Shown: positions 1 to 9,801, numbered from the stretch's first letter. The stretch is 64,000 nt of DNA from Ferroplasma sp. (GCF_031200575.1 NZ_CP133597.1:1612001-1676000), one strand, 5' to 3'. Made by a program: numbers and translations. The notes: generated from the sequence alone by a model not told the origin.

Positions 1-967
1 AAGCATTCTGTACATATCTGTTTACAAAAATTAGAGAGGACATAAGGGCAGCTACAGGAAGGCCTGACACTGATAGAACCGGCATATTATCCACATTGAA
101 CAGGGCTATAGTCCGTCCAGGCCTTATGGAAACACCTGAAAACAGCATTTTGCCCAGTCTGGATATTGCATCAGTGGTTAGGTCTTTCCTTCCCAGGCTG
201 CTTCCTCCTGTTACTATAATTATATCGCATTTTTTCCTGATATTTGATATCTTTTCTATTATGGAATCCACACTGTCATCAGCCATGCCACCATCTATTA
301 TATCCATGAATGCCCGCCTGTAAAATGATCTTAATAGGGACCCCGTGGAATTATTTATCTGGCCAGTTACCAGTTCCCTTCCGGTATTTACAATGCCGAT
401 TGTAATATTCCGGTACACGGTGGCTGATTTAATGCCTGCCGCAGTCATGGATGAAATGTTCTGGGGCCTTATTATGGATTTCTCTCCCAGTATAAGGCTC
501 CCCCTGCTTATATCCTCCCCTATTGAAGCTACATTTTCCCCGGCAAGTACCGGCGAGTAAATGTAAATATAATCGCCAGATTGTTCACAATTTTCAACCT
601 TGATTACGGCATCTGCACCTTCTGGCATGATGGAACCTGTATAGATTTCCCTGCATTGCCCATCCTTAAGCGGGTATCCTGCACCACCTCCTGCCATATT
701 CACACCGGAGAGCTCAAGCCTTGCAGGGTTATGATCCGAGGCATTGGATGTATTTATGTGTTTTACAGCGTAACCATCCATGGCAGCCTTATTCTTATCA
801 GGAATGTCCATAGGTGAAAATACACTGCATGCAGAAATTTTACCTGCAGCATCCTCAATATTTACCCTTTCACGGCCGGGCAAATGCCATGGCACAGCAT
901 CGAATATGGAAACTGCCTCACTGTATGGCAGCAAACTTTCAAACCGCTCCATAATACGTTTTACCAT
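1..967 (-). CDS. moeA: Molybdopterin molybdenumtransferase MoeA (3' end cut by window edge)
   Basis: Inserts molybdate (or tungstate) into adenylylated molybdopterin in the last step of molybdenum cofactor synthesis. Reading leftward from an ATG at 967, the protein shows the N-terminal MoeA signature around KAAMDGYAV and a MoCF-type domain with TGGSSLGRKD. The segment just before the window edge reads SVSGLPVAAL where family members normally have GLPGNPVSA, so the usual Gly-Asn-Pro step of that loop appears to be missing. The last part of the protein, including the C-terminal domain IV, lies outside the window. The start is supported by a codon run without stops from 967; a second in-frame ATG lies at 952. 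The gene is divergent from the TauE-type gene at 1115. The family call is firm; the metal (Mo or W) cannot be told. Confidence 0.88.
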   Translation of the reverse strand, partial: MVKRIMERFESLLPYSEAVSIFDAVPWHLPGRERVNIEDAAGKISACSVFSPMDIPDKNKAAMDGYAVKHINTSNASDHNPARLELSGVNMAGGGAGYPLKDGQCREIYTGSIMPEGADAVIKVENCEQSGDYIYIYSPVLAGENVASIGEDISRGSLILGEKSIIRPQNISSMTAAGIKSATVYRNITIGIVNTGRELVTGQINNSTGSLLRSFYRRAFMDIIDGGMADDSVDSIIEKISNIRKKCDIIIVTGGSSLGRKDLTTDAISRLGKMLFSGVSIRPGRTIALFNVDNMPVLSVSGLPVAALMSSLIFVNRYVQNA

Positions 968-1114
968 AGGCTTACGTAGTGTTATTTATTCTTTGTATTA
1001 ATGTTTATAGCCAGTTTAACAGAATAAAGCATAGTTGATGGCCGGCAATTTATTCCATAGATAAATATAATATCTATCAATAAATAATAAATATGGTTAA
1101 GTAATAAAGTGTAA

Positions 1115-2104
1115 ATGACATTAATTCTGATAATTGTCAAATTCCTTACAATCGTCTTTGGTTCTATCATTGCTGGATTCATAGGATCCCTTACTGGTCT
1201 TGGGGGCGGGACAGTTCTTGTGCCAGTTCTTACGCTTTTCTACGGCATACCTTTCATCTTCGCAGCAGGTGCAAGTCTGATATCGACAATAGCAACCTCA
1301 GCTGGTTCGGCAAGTGCGTACACGAAGAAGAAGATTGCGAATATAAAAATAGGTATTGGCCTGGAGATAGCAACAACCACAGGTGCTATTGTAGGCTCCC
1401 TGACTCTTGTTTTTATAGATAAGCATGCCCTCATCTGGGTTGTATATGTGATCTTCGGGCTGGTTCTTCTGTTTTCCCTTATTCCTACTATCAAGAAAAT
1501 AGGAAAGGAGGTGCCGCCGGAGATGAAACCGGACTGGAGCACTAAGTTATTCCAGCTAACGGGGTCTTATTACGACGAGAGGCTTAGAAAAACAATAAAA
1601 TATCACGGTGTCAGATGGTGGCTTGGAGAAATAGTCATGTTCTTTGCGGGATTTGTTTCCGGGCTTCTGGGCATTGGATCCGGAGCATTGAAGGTTCTGG
1701 GAATGGACTGGGCAATGAATCTTCCAATGAAGGTTACAACCACATCCAGCAATTTCATGATAGGAATTACGGCTGCAACGGGCAGTTCAATATACTGGTA
1801 TGAGGGATATATAAATCTGTTTATTGCAGCAGCCACGGCAATAGGCGTTCTTATAGGTGCTTTTTTCGGTGCTAAAGTTCTGGTCAGAATTTCCAATGAA
1901 AATATAAGATGGATATTCTTTGCAATTTTATCTTTCCTGGGATTTGGCATGGTGTTCAAGGGGTTGCACCTGATAAATTTCCTGATAACCTTTTCACTGA
2001 TGATACAGTTCTTTATATCTGTGATAATATCTATAGTTTTAATAGGTTTGCTATTCTATAATTCAAAAAGAAAGGAATGGGTGAGAAAAAATGCGAAATC
2101 ATGA
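1115..2104 (+). CDS. TauE/SafE-family anion permease
   Basis: A 329-residue polytopic membrane protein of the TauE/SafE (DUF81) family, whose members export sulfite, sulfoacetate or related organic anions. The N-terminal repeat has the Gly-rich motif GSLTGLGGGTVLVPVL and the second half has the matching GFVSGLLGIGSGALKV, the internal duplication typical of the family. About eight hydrophobic segments are visible, with a charged cytoplasmic loop near residues 125-170. A TATA-like stretch at 1084-1094 sits about 26 bases before the ATG, which suggests a leaderless transcript. The gene overlaps the next gene (DUF1634) by 14 bases, so the two are almost surely cotranscribed. The exact substrate is not readable; sulfite or another sulfur anion is a reasonable inference in an acidophile. 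Confidence 0.85.
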   Translation: MTLILIIVKFLTIVFGSIIAGFIGSLTGLGGGTVLVPVLTLFYGIPFIFAAGASLISTIATSAGSASAYTKKKIANIKIGIGLEIATTTGAIVGSLTLVFIDKHALIWVVYVIFGLVLLFSLIPTIKKIGKEVPPEMKPDWSTKLFQLTGSYYDERLRKTIKYHGVRWWLGEIVMFFAGFVSGLLGIGSGALKVLGMDWAMNLPMKVTTTSSNFMIGITAATGSSIYWYEGYINLFIAAATAIGVLIGAFFGAKVLVRISNENIRWIFFAILSFLGFGMVFKGLHLINFLITFSLMIQFFISVIISIVLIGLLFYNSKRKEWVRKNAKS

Positions 2105-2492
2105 TGATGAAGTAATTATAAGCTATTTCCTGAGGGCAGGAGTTCTTATAAGCGTATCTTTTATTATTGCAGGTGTTATAATACTGTTTGCCAAAAATGG
2201 AGGGGATGGGTTTACACTTTCCCAGATGTCCAGTTACAATTATGCACTTGCACACGGAATAGATTCCAGGTCTGTGTCACTAAATAAAATTTTATCTGGT
2301 CTTTCAGCAATCGATGGGCTTTATTTCATAACGGTAGGGCTCTGGGTTCTCATATTCACGCCCATAACAGTGGTCTTCATAGGATGGATTTCCTTCCTGG
2401 ATGATAAAAACTACCTTTATGTGGGAATGGCATCCATAGTGCTTTTCAACCTGTTCTTTGCGATGCTTGTTGTACCAAGATTTCTTATATAA
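2091..2492 (+). CDS. DUF1634 membrane protein, partner of the TauE permease
   Basis: A 133-residue protein with three predicted membrane helices (about residues 12-33, 75-98 and 108-130) matching the DUF1634 family. Members of this family are often found directly beside TauE/SafE permeases in archaea and bacteria, and here the start codon lies inside the last codons of the permease gene. A role as accessory or regulatory subunit of the exporter is therefore likely, but this is inference from gene order. The helix between residues 75 and 98 contains a run of Val/Ile/Phe followed by a short loop with Asp-Asp-Lys. Confidence 0.75.
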   Translation: MRNHDDEVIISYFLRAGVLISVSFIIAGVIILFAKNGGDGFTLSQMSSYNYALAHGIDSRSVSLNKILSGLSAIDGLYFITVGLWVLIFTPITVVFIGWISFLDDKNYLYVGMASIVLFNLFFAMLVVPRFLI

Positions 2493-2533
2493 AATTGGAA
2501 AAATTATAATATTTTATACCAATACAATGCCAT

Positions 2534-2992
2534 ATGGCTGCAGGTAATTCATTTTTTGGATTTGCCAGGGGATTCGAGATCAGGGATAGCGAAAGCATAA
2601 TGGAGATAATTAAATGTTCCCTATCTGAATATTACACAAAATCACTGATACTGGATCTTTACAGATCGTGGCCACAGGCTTTCATAGTGTACGATAATTT
2701 CGATTCAGTTGTAGGATTCATAATAGGTGCAAAATATTCCGGGACTGAGGGTAGAATCCTCCTGTTTGCAGTTAAAAAATCCTTCAGGGAAGCTGGGGTG
2801 GGACAGGCCCTATTAAACAGGGAATTGCAGGTAATGACTGGTGCCGGGCTTTCTACAGTAAGGCTGGAGGTAAGGACAGACAATGAAAATGGAATTAAAT
2901 TTTATAAAAAGAATGGCTTTTCAATAATATCCACGCTGAAAAATTATTATTCTGACCTGTCAGATGCATACTTAATGTGGAAAATAATTTAA
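2534..2992 (+). CDS. GNAT-family N-acetyltransferase (RimI-like)
   Basis: A 152-residue GNAT acetyltransferase that transfers an acetyl group from acetyl-CoA to an amine. Motif A for CoA binding is seen as REAGVGQALLNREL (around residues 90-103), and the C-terminal motif B reads ENGIKFYKKNGFSII, both typical for RimI/Ard1-type protein N-terminal acetyltransferases. The start at 2534 lies in an AT-rich upstream stretch and is the first ATG. The gene is 41 bases after the DUF1634 gene and could belong to the same transcript. The substrate is unknown; N-terminal or lysine acetylation of a protein is a guess from the RimI-like C-terminus. Confidence 0.8.
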   Translation: MAAGNSFFGFARGFEIRDSESIMEIIKCSLSEYYTKSLILDLYRSWPQAFIVYDNFDSVVGFIIGAKYSGTEGRILLFAVKKSFREAGVGQALLNRELQVMTGAGLSTVRLEVRTDNENGIKFYKKNGFSIISTLKNYYSDLSDAYLMWKII

Positions 2993-3026
2993 AGTACAAT
3001 ATGGAATTTTAGAAAAATTATAAAAA

Positions 3027-4241
3027 TCAGAAGACCTCTGCCTTCCCGTCAACAAACATCTGCGTAAGCTGATCTATATGTGCCAGCTTGTCATCGGCTA
3101 TTGCCCTGATGTTGTTTTTGTGTTTTGATGGGTCAACATTGTCCTCATATATGAGCTGCAGTGATGCAACATGGGGCTCATCCACAGGCCTGCCTATCTG
3201 TGATACTATTCTTACAAGGACTTCTTTTATGTCTCCTCCTTCTTCCTCTACAACCTTTGAGGCGATCTGGTTGGAAAGCACATTGTAAAGTTTGCCTACA
3301 TGTGTTACAGGGTTCTTGCCCGCAGCTGCTTCCATGCTCATGGGCCTGTATGGCGTTATAATACCGTTTACCCTGTTGCCCCTTCCAACCGATCCATCGT
3401 CCCCGTTTTCCATTGAAAGCCCGGTAACGGTGAGGTAATACACACTATCAGATTTTACATCCCCTGTATTGACATATACCTGAAGATCATTATCTGTGTA
3501 TTTCATTGCGTTGTCCTTGATCTTGTCAATCAGCTCTTCCTTTATGGAGTTGTATTCAGTGGGGTCTTTAACATACTTATCTACATATGCTGCGGCAACT
3601 GTTAGGTTTATTGTCTTGCCCTTCCTAAATCCCATAACCTTTATATCGTAACCTATCCCGGGAAGGGATTTCTTAAGATCGCCATTGATGTATTTTTCAG
3701 TAAGCTTTACTATGCTTTCTGTGTCTGTAAATGGCGCAAAACCAACACCAAAAGATGTGTCGTTTGCCTTGAATTTCCTTGTGTCGTACAGTCCTCTCAG
3801 ATCCACTGAGCCGTTGCCGATCCTTGAATCTATCATTACATCGGAGTCTATATCAAGATCCGGGAAATGCTCTCTAAGATAGTCCTTTGCTGATTTTATT
3901 GCTATTGACTTGACCGGTATCCTCTCATCTCCAACTGTTGCTGTTGCACGCCCGCTCAAAAGTATATATGTGGGCTCCAGTACATTTCCGCCCTTGAACT
4001 TTGGATCTGCCTGTCCGCCAACCACTTCAACCTGATCGGTATTGTGGTGCAATATCCTGCCGTACTGCTTAATGTAATATTTGCTCAGGGACCTGCTAAC
4101 AGATTCTGCTATTCCATCTGCAACACTGTCAGGATGGCCAATGCCCTTCCTTTCAACAATTTCTACTTCTCTGCTCATGGTAGGGCTCTGCTTTATAGCC
4201 TCTACCTGGATATTTCTTTCCTGCTTTAACTGTGATTCCAT
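3027..4241 (-). CDS. mat: S-adenosylmethionine synthetase, archaeal type
   Basis: Makes S-adenosylmethionine from methionine and ATP. The 404-residue protein is the archaeal type II enzyme, which differs strongly from bacterial MetK. It carries the conserved [17 protein letters not shown] near the N-terminus, the [18 protein letters not shown] segment, [11 protein letters not shown], and the glycine- and arginine-rich [20 protein letters not shown] that closes the active site. Length is normal for the family (about 400). The ATG at 4241 gives an N-terminal extension of about 20 residues before [11 protein letters not shown]; this is usual. The gene is alone on its strand, convergent with the GNAT gene and divergent from purH. 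It feeds methylation and the methylthioadenosine salvage gene at 34.0-34.8 kb. Confidence 0.96.
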   Translation of the reverse strand: MESQLKQERNIQVEAIKQSPTMSREVEIVERKGIGHPDSVADGIAESVSRSLSKYYIKQYGRILHHNTDQVEVVGGQADPKFKGGNVLEPTYILLSGRATATVGDERIPVKSIAIKSAKDYLREHFPDLDIDSDVMIDSRIGNGSVDLRGLYDTRKFKANDTSFGVGFAPFTDTESIVKLTEKYINGDLKKSLPGIGYDIKVMGFRKGKTINLTVAAAYVDKYVKDPTEYNSIKEELIDKIKDNAMKYTDNDLQVYVNTGDVKSDSVYYLTVTGLSMENGDDGSVGRGNRVNGIITPYRPMSMEAAAGKNPVTHVGKLYNVLSNQIASKVVEEEGGDIKEVLVRIVSQIGRPVDEPHVASLQLIYEDNVDPSKHKNNIRAIADDKLAHIDQLTQMFVDGKAEVF

Positions 4242-4386
4242 AAGGCACAGATGGGTATAAGTTTTTAAACCTTTTGTCTTTACACCCTATAAATTACTGA
4301 TTATTCAAAAATATTACTGTTAATAATTTTTATCCCATAGGGATTTATTTGCAATAAATATTTATCACATTTTTTAATATTGTAAC

Positions 4387-5889
4387 ATGAAGGCTTTTAT
4401 CAGCGTTTATAACAAGACAGGATTGGTAGATTTTTTAAATGCCATCAGCTCCCAGCTGGATGGGATATACGGTACAGAGGGTACTGTCAGATACCTTAAG
4501 GATAATGGCATAGATGCTGTAAACTCATCAACACTCACAGGTTTCGATGACCTGCTGGGAGGCAGGGTCAAAACACTACATCCAGCAGTTTTTTCCGGGA
4601 TCCTCTCAAAAAGGGACACAGAGAGCAATAAACAGCTGGAAAAATATGGCTATATGGATTTTGATATTTTGATCTGCAATTTATACCCATTTGTTGAGGC
4701 TTCAAAATCAAATGATTTGTCTAAAATGATAGAGAATATAGATATAGGTGGCCTTTCTCTAATCAGGGCAGCAGCCAAGAATTACATGAACGTTGCTGTC
4801 CTATCCGATCCGTCTGATTACGACACTGTAAAGAATTGCCTGAAAAAATCAGGGGAAATTGACATGAAAACCAGGGAAATGCTTGCTTTGCGTGCATTTT
4901 CAAGATCCGCGGACTATGATGTCCAGATATATAACAGGCTCTACAGGAGATTAAATGATAGCCAGCCGGAGGACCTATTCATACATGGATATGGAAGAAC
5001 TGACCTGAGATACGGAGAAAATCCTGACCAGGAGGCATACATGTTCAAGACAGGTGAAACATACGGTATACCCAACGCTGTGCAGATAGGTGGAAAGGAA
5101 CTTTCATATAATAATATACTCGATGCAAATGCTGCCCTGGAAACCGTACAGGATTTCGATGATATAACCTCAGTTATAGTAAAGCACAGAACCCCGTCAG
5201 GTGTTTCAAGCGCGGATACGCTCAGGGAAGCCTTCGTTAACTCCTACAATGCAGATCCTGAATCAGCATATGGATTTGTTGTGGCACTGAACAGAAAGCT
5301 TGATGTGGCAACTGCCAGGGAAATGCAGAAAAAATTCATTGAGGTACTTATAGCCCCTGATTTCGACAGCGAGGCTCTGGAACTGTTCAAAAAGAAGAAG
5401 AATATGAGGATACTTAAATGTTCCATGGAGAAAGACCCAGAAAAGGCAGTGTCATCTGTATCCGGCGGGGTTCTTTTACAGGACAGGCTGAAATGGGAGT
5501 ATCCAAAGCTGGAATTAAAATCCAGCACAGAGGCGGATCCTGAAAAATACAGGGATCTGGAATTTGCCTGGAAGGTTGTTGCACATACAAAGAGCAATGC
5601 CATGGTACTGGCAAAAAACAGGACAACAGTTGGTATTGGAGCAGGGCAGACATCCAGAATAGAATCATTGAGAATTGCCATAGAGAGGGGAGGAGAGAAT
5701 GTTAAGGGCTCTGTTCTTGCGTCAGATGCATTCCTTCCATTTGACGATTCTGTTATAGAATGTTATAAACATGGAATTGATGGAATTATCCAGCCTGGGG
5801 GGTCAATCCGTGATGAGGACGTCATAAAACGCTGCAACGAATATAAGATACCACTGTACTTTACAGGGAAGAGGGTGTTTCTCCATTAA
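4387..5889 (+). CDS. purH: Bifunctional AICAR transformylase / IMP cyclohydrolase
   Basis: Catalyses the last two steps of de novo purine synthesis: formylation of AICAR with 10-formyl-tetrahydrofolate, then ring closure to IMP. Residues 1-140 form the MGS-like cyclohydrolase domain (starts MKAFISVYNKTGL, with GGRVKTLHPAVFSGIL). The rest is the transformylase domain with the catalytic Lys-His pair in VIVKHRTPSGVSS, the helix HTKSNAMVLAKN, and the C-terminal DAFLPFDDSV and IIQPGGSIRDEDVI. Bacterial enzymes have KHANPCGVA; here the Asn and Cys positions are Thr and Ser. Length (500) is normal, and both domains look intact. Its stop codon overlaps the convergent protease gene by four bases. Confidence 0.95.
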   Translation: MKAFISVYNKTGLVDFLNAISSQLDGIYGTEGTVRYLKDNGIDAVNSSTLTGFDDLLGGRVKTLHPAVFSGILSKRDTESNKQLEKYGYMDFDILICNLYPFVEASKSNDLSKMIENIDIGGLSLIRAAAKNYMNVAVLSDPSDYDTVKNCLKKSGEIDMKTREMLALRAFSRSADYDVQIYNRLYRRLNDSQPEDLFIHGYGRTDLRYGENPDQEAYMFKTGETYGIPNAVQIGGKELSYNNILDANAALETVQDFDDITSVIVKHRTPSGVSSADTLREAFVNSYNADPESAYGFVVALNRKLDVATAREMQKKFIEVLIAPDFDSEALELFKKKKNMRILKCSMEKDPEKAVSSVSGGVLLQDRLKWEYPKLELKSSTEADPEKYRDLEFAWKVVAHTKSNAMVLAKNRTTVGIGAGQTSRIESLRIAIERGGENVKGSVLASDAFLPFDDSVIECYKHGIDGIIQPGGSIRDEDVIKRCNEYKIPLYFTGKRVFLH

Positions 5890-6779
5890 ATCATTATAAT
5901 TGATAAAGCCACCAGGAATCCCAGTATGGCACCTGTATTGATAAATGGCAGGCCTGGTGCGGGTTTCCCCCTGCTGAAAAAGAACAGGAATATGAGAGCC
6001 CCGATGGCACCTGCAAGTGTCAGTACTGCAAATAATATGGAATGCGCCGGGTTATAAATAAAGGATGACACTATGAGTATTTCAGGTATTGCCATATCTC
6101 CGAATCCCAGCATTATAATGGCCTGATCCCCACGATTTTCGAATGTAAGATCCTTCATTCTGAGATTTTTTGAGGATGGAAGCATGAACATAAGCGGGAA
6201 CTGGTTATCCACTGCCGCCCTTGCAAGAGTTACCATATGCTTCGTTTTATATACCGAGATATAGTCATAAACAGCAAAAACAATGAGAAGGGTTATTGCT
6301 ATCTCGGGCCTCAGGAGTATCCCCAGTATACCTGCTGCCCCTGATATCATTATTACGCCTGCTGCATCTGTTACGTACCATTCATTCCTGAATATAAGCA
6401 TGTATGCGAAGAACACTGTAATTACGCCTATTATAAGATAATATTCTGTTAGGTTAACTGCAACTATACTGGCAATTATGGATGCCACCAGGAATATCAT
6501 GTATAGCACAAGTATAAGAAACACAATTTTCATAATGCCTGCATGTTTCTTAACAATGTAAAGTGCAGCTGCTGTGAATATGACAATAAAGACAATGTAA
6601 TAAAGAACGAATACAAAGGATATGCCACTGGATTCGTTCGCTATCTCCGGAACTGCCTGAAGATAGGATGATATAAGTAGTCCAAATGCCGTTGAGATAA
6701 GGAAAAGTACTATTCCGAAAATCTCACTGTTTATTTTTTTGCTCACTCTTTTCACTTTTATCCTTTCCGTTGTATTCAC
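5886..6779 (-). CDS. Presenilin/signal-peptide-peptidase-like membrane aspartic protease (family A22)
   Basis: A 297-residue polytopic membrane protein with all three intramembrane-protease signatures: a Tyr-Asp pair in VYDYISVYKTKHM (helix 6), Gly-Phe-Gly-Asp in LGFGDMAIPE (helix 7), and a PALP-like PGLPFINTGA near the C-terminus. Archaeal members of this group (DUF1119, for example MCMJR1) cleave substrates inside the membrane. About nine helices are visible. The ATG at 6779 makes the gene overlap the end of topA by 56 bases; internal GTG codons at 6758 and 6749 would shorten this but not remove it, so translational coupling to topA is likely. The substrate is unknown. Confidence 0.85.
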   Translation of the reverse strand: MNTTERIKVKRVSKKINSEIFGIVLFLISTAFGLLISSYLQAVPEIANESSGISFVFVLYYIVFIVIFTAAALYIVKKHAGIMKIVFLILVLYMIFLVASIIASIVAVNLTEYYLIIGVITVFFAYMLIFRNEWYVTDAAGVIMISGAAGILGILLRPEIAITLLIVFAVYDYISVYKTKHMVTLARAAVDNQFPLMFMLPSSKNLRMKDLTFENRGDQAIIMLGFGDMAIPEILIVSSFIYNPAHSILFAVLTLAGAIGALIFLFFFSRGKPAPGLPFINTGAILGFLVALSIIMI

Positions 6780-9003
6780 ACTTCATATTGGGGCAGAACT
6801 TCCATTTGCGTTTTCCATTTACCATGATAAGCAGTGGGGCATTGCAGTAGGGGCAGGTTTCTCCTGTGCTCATTATTACTCCTTTCTGTGGGAGTGGATA
6901 TGTAACAGTGCATTTCGGATAATTTGAGCATCCCAGGAATCTTTTGCCGTACCGTGACTGCCTGATGATAAGGTCTCCGCCATCAGAGGGGCATTTCCCC
7001 ACTGTTATCTTTTTCTGGTTGTACTCGCATTTTGGGTCTATGCATCTGTACTCTGGAGACTGCCCCTTTCTGATTATCTTTATAATAGGCAGTGAGCATA
7101 CATCACACTTTTTATCGGTCATCTGTATCAGGCCGGTGGCGTTTACATTGAAGTTTATCCTGCAATTTTCGTTGGAACATTTAATTTTTGAAAAATTCCT
7201 GTATTTTATCAGGGATATATCCCCGCCGTCCAGTGGGCATTTACCGATTACATCGCCCTTATTGGCATATGACGTTATGGTTTCTTTTATTTCATCACGG
7301 TTTATTCTGAAACCTTTCAAGGCATCATGAAGCATCTGCCTGGACTCATTTACCACTTCATCAATCCTTTTTTTGTTTTCTGCTATTTTATCCATTTCTG
7401 CTTCCAGGGCTGCAGTCATGTCCGGCTTCGCTATGTCTGAATCTATTACAGTTATGGATTTTATGAATCCGATCCCCAGCGGAGTGGGTTTCAATGGATT
7501 TCCAGTTGCAAAATTTCTGTCATTAAGTTTCTGTATAATATCGTGCCTGGTACTTTTTGTACCGAGATTCAGTGATTCCATAATTTTAAGGAGGGATGCC
7601 ACATCATATCTCCGGGGCGGTTCCGTGTATTTTTCCTCCATATCCCATTTCTTTCCCTTAACAGTCTCTCCAACAACCAGTTCTGGCAGGCTGGTTTCCC
7701 GGAGTTTTCTATATTTGTATATGTCAAACCATCCATTATCAAGAATTTTTTCACCGGAGGATTTGAAATTGTAGCCATTGATATCTATCTCTGCATCAGA
7801 TTTTTTTATCAATGCATTCTTATAGAGTGTGGCAAGGAATCTCCTGACTATGAGCTCATAAATATTTTTGTATGCCCCGGTAAGGGCTTTCTTTGGATAT
7901 GATACTGGATATATGGGGGGATGATCCGTGGTTTCAACCTTTCCCTTGGATGGGTACATCTTCTCCTGGGAAAGAACCATCTTTGCCTCATTATCGAATT
8001 CGGTTCCCTCAAACTTTTTTACAATGCTTTTCAATGGTATCGACCGCTGGTAAACAGTGTTATCTGTCCTTGGATAGCTTATGAGCCCACTCATATATAG
8101 CTTTTCAGCAATTTTCATTGCATTTGATGGGGTGACACCGATTCTGGATGCCTCCCTAAGGAAATCCGTTGTGCTGAATGGAGGTGGCCTGTATACTTCT
8201 TTTTTCTCGATCTTATATGATTTTACTGTTCCATTATTACCATTTATGGAATTGAATATTTTATTTGCTTCTTCCTCATCCTTTATGTTTTCTTCATACG
8301 TGCCGGGAAAATCTATACCCTTATTGAACGTTACAGTTATAACAAAATATTTCTCCGGGACAAAATTCGTGATTTCTTCCTCACGGTTTACCAGAATGGC
8401 AAGTGTTGGGGTCTGCACACGGCCTACTGATATAAAGTCCTTCCACAGGCGATTGCTTGTTACTGAAAAAAATCTGGTGAGTACAGCCCCCCAGAGCAGG
8501 TCAATCTCCTCCCTGGCCTTTGCCGAATCAGCCAACCCGTAATTCACATCCAGTAAGTTGTCAAATGCCTCCTTTACCTCCTGCGATGTCAGGGCGCTGA
8601 ACTTTGCCCTCTTGATTTTGGTATAGCCAGGTTCTATGAATTTAAGGGCCTCCACACCGATTAGTTCTCCCTCCCTATCATAATCCGTGGCAATTACAAT
8701 GTTGTCTATGCCGGAAAATGATTTTAAGGCCGAGGAGGCACGCTGATTTGTGACTTTATATATTATACTGGAGTCAATGAGCCGGTCCAGGTCAGATTTT
8801 GCCCAGTCCCTGAATTCCTCCGGAAAATCTGCACCCAGTATATGCCCGCTCAGTGATACCATTATATTCTGTTCGTTATTTCTTTCAAATTCTATGTAGC
8901 TAATATTTTTGACCTTCTTCTGCCTGGATGTTTTATCAGAAAGTATGTAGGAAATTCTTCTACCTGCATCCATCTTCTCTGCAATAATCAAATTGAGTAC
9001 CAA
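6724..9003 (-). CDS. topA: DNA topoisomerase I (type IA)
   Basis: Relaxes negatively supercoiled DNA by single-strand passage. The 759-residue protein starts with a TOPRIM domain (NLIIAEKMDAGRR, then the acidic ATDYDREGELIG) and contains the catalytic tyrosine in GLISYPRTDNTVY. The C-terminal third (about residues 575-755) carries several zinc-ribbon units with Cys pairs such as CPLDGGD...CSNENC, CDVC, CPSDGGD...CSNYPKC and CPYC...CPNMKC. It reads on the minus strand from an ATG at 9003 with an AT-rich promoter region shared with the divergent gene at 9128. The downstream protease gene begins inside its last codons. No reverse-gyrase helicase domain is present, as expected for a moderately thermophilic organism. 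Confidence 0.95.
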   Translation of the reverse strand: MVLNLIIAEKMDAGRRISYILSDKTSRQKKVKNISYIEFERNNEQNIMVSLSGHILGADFPEEFRDWAKSDLDRLIDSSIIYKVTNQRASSALKSFSGIDNIVIATDYDREGELIGVEALKFIEPGYTKIKRAKFSALTSQEVKEAFDNLLDVNYGLADSAKAREEIDLLWGAVLTRFFSVTSNRLWKDFISVGRVQTPTLAILVNREEEITNFVPEKYFVITVTFNKGIDFPGTYEENIKDEEEANKIFNSINGNNGTVKSYKIEKKEVYRPPPFSTTDFLREASRIGVTPSNAMKIAEKLYMSGLISYPRTDNTVYQRSIPLKSIVKKFEGTEFDNEAKMVLSQEKMYPSKGKVETTDHPPIYPVSYPKKALTGAYKNIYELIVRRFLATLYKNALIKKSDAEIDINGYNFKSSGEKILDNGWFDIYKYRKLRETSLPELVVGETVKGKKWDMEEKYTEPPRRYDVASLLKIMESLNLGTKSTRHDIIQKLNDRNFATGNPLKPTPLGIGFIKSITVIDSDIAKPDMTAALEAEMDKIAENKKRIDEVVNESRQMLHDALKGFRINRDEIKETITSYANKGDVIGKCPLDGGDISLIKYRNFSKIKCSNENCRINFNVNATGLIQMTDKKCDVCSLPIIKIIRKGQSPEYRCIDPKCEYNQKKITVGKCPSDGGDLIIRQSRYGKRFLGCSNYPKCTVTYPLPQKGVIMSTGETCPYCNAPLLIMVNGKRKWKFCPNMKCEYNGKDKSEKSEQKNKQ

Positions 9004-9127
9004 AGTAATCTACTAACAATTAACAATACTAAATAAATATTTTTAATGGTGTCTAACTTTTGTACAATTCGAAAATTAAAAAAATTTTAAGCAATATTTA
9101 AATATACCATTTGACTATATATTATAT

Positions 9128-9403
9128 ATGACAGAAGTAATTGTTATACATAAATGGAAAGATGAGCAGAAAAACGATGTAATGAAATTTGCCACAACAA
9201 TAATGGATATGGCAAAATCAAAGAAGTTGCCTGCAGGACTAAAACTGGAAGAATTATTCCTTGGGCAGAAAGAAAATGAGGCAGTTTGCAGATGGGACGT
9301 TGATACACTTGACCATCTGATGGAAACCGCAAAATCAATGAAGCCAACCTGGGAAATACAGGCCATAGAAGTTGACCAGAAATTCAAGAAAGGATTGTTC
9401 TAA
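9128..9403 (+). CDS. Small conserved protein of unknown function
   Basis: A 91-residue soluble protein rich in Lys and Glu (begins MTEVIVIHKWKDEQ). The predicted pattern is one strand, a long helix around residues 14-35, a strand around AVCRWDV and another helix around DHLMETAKSM, which resembles small alpha-beta ferredoxin-like dimer proteins; the family is not recognised with certainty. It is preceded by a clear AT-rich promoter (TATATATTATATATG at 9114-9130) that would give a leaderless message, so it is likely a real, expressed gene. Its stop overlaps the convergent gene at 9400 by four bases. Confidence 0.7.
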   Translation: MTEVIVIHKWKDEQKNDVMKFATTIMDMAKSKKLPAGLKLEELFLGQKENEAVCRWDVDTLDHLMETAKSMKPTWEIQAIEVDQKFKKGLF

Positions 9404-9801
9404 GTTTTTTTGTGCTTTTTTGGAGGTATGCCCAGATGTGTGGCATATTCCTCAATTTTTTGTATCTGTTCCTTATGAAGACCGAAAAATATACCTTTTC
9501 CCTTTCCACGAACATATAATTTTCCCTCAAGATTAATAATATTGCCGAGAACTCTGCTTACAATAATTATTTCATGTCCTTTCACTGGGATCCTTACTTT
9601 ATCTGAATTCCATGCAACCTCAGGATAATCACTGTGCCTGGGCGGCAATATCCTATTAAATTTTCTGTCCTCCACGTCTATATGGGTAACTCTTGCCCTG
9701 CCATGACCCTTTACATGAATGAATACAATCGCATTTTCCATTTTTTCCCCGTCCAGAAATATGTCCGCCGGGACCATTATTTTGCCAGGCATCCTATTCA
9801 A
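9400..9801 (-). CDS. Hypothetical basic protein
   Basis: A 133-residue protein, basic (ends in a Lys/His-rich PPKKHKKT) and without membrane segments. The middle part is predicted as mostly beta strands (VFIHVKGHGRARVTHIDVED and VRIPVKGHEIIIVSRV). The end of the protein has a helix-forming stretch KEQIQKIEEYATHLG. The pattern could fit an RNA-binding or small beta-barrel protein, but no family is recognised. The ATG at 9801 is followed by a second ATG three codons on. It is convergent with the gene at 9128 and lies just upstream of, and on the other strand from, tRNA-Val. Confidence 0.6.
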   Translation of the reverse strand: MNRMPGKIMVPADIFLDGEKMENAIVFIHVKGHGRARVTHIDVEDRKFNRILPPRHSDYPEVAWNSDKVRIPVKGHEIIIVSRVLGNIINLEGKLYVRGKGKGIFFGLHKEQIQKIEEYATHLGIPPKKHKKT

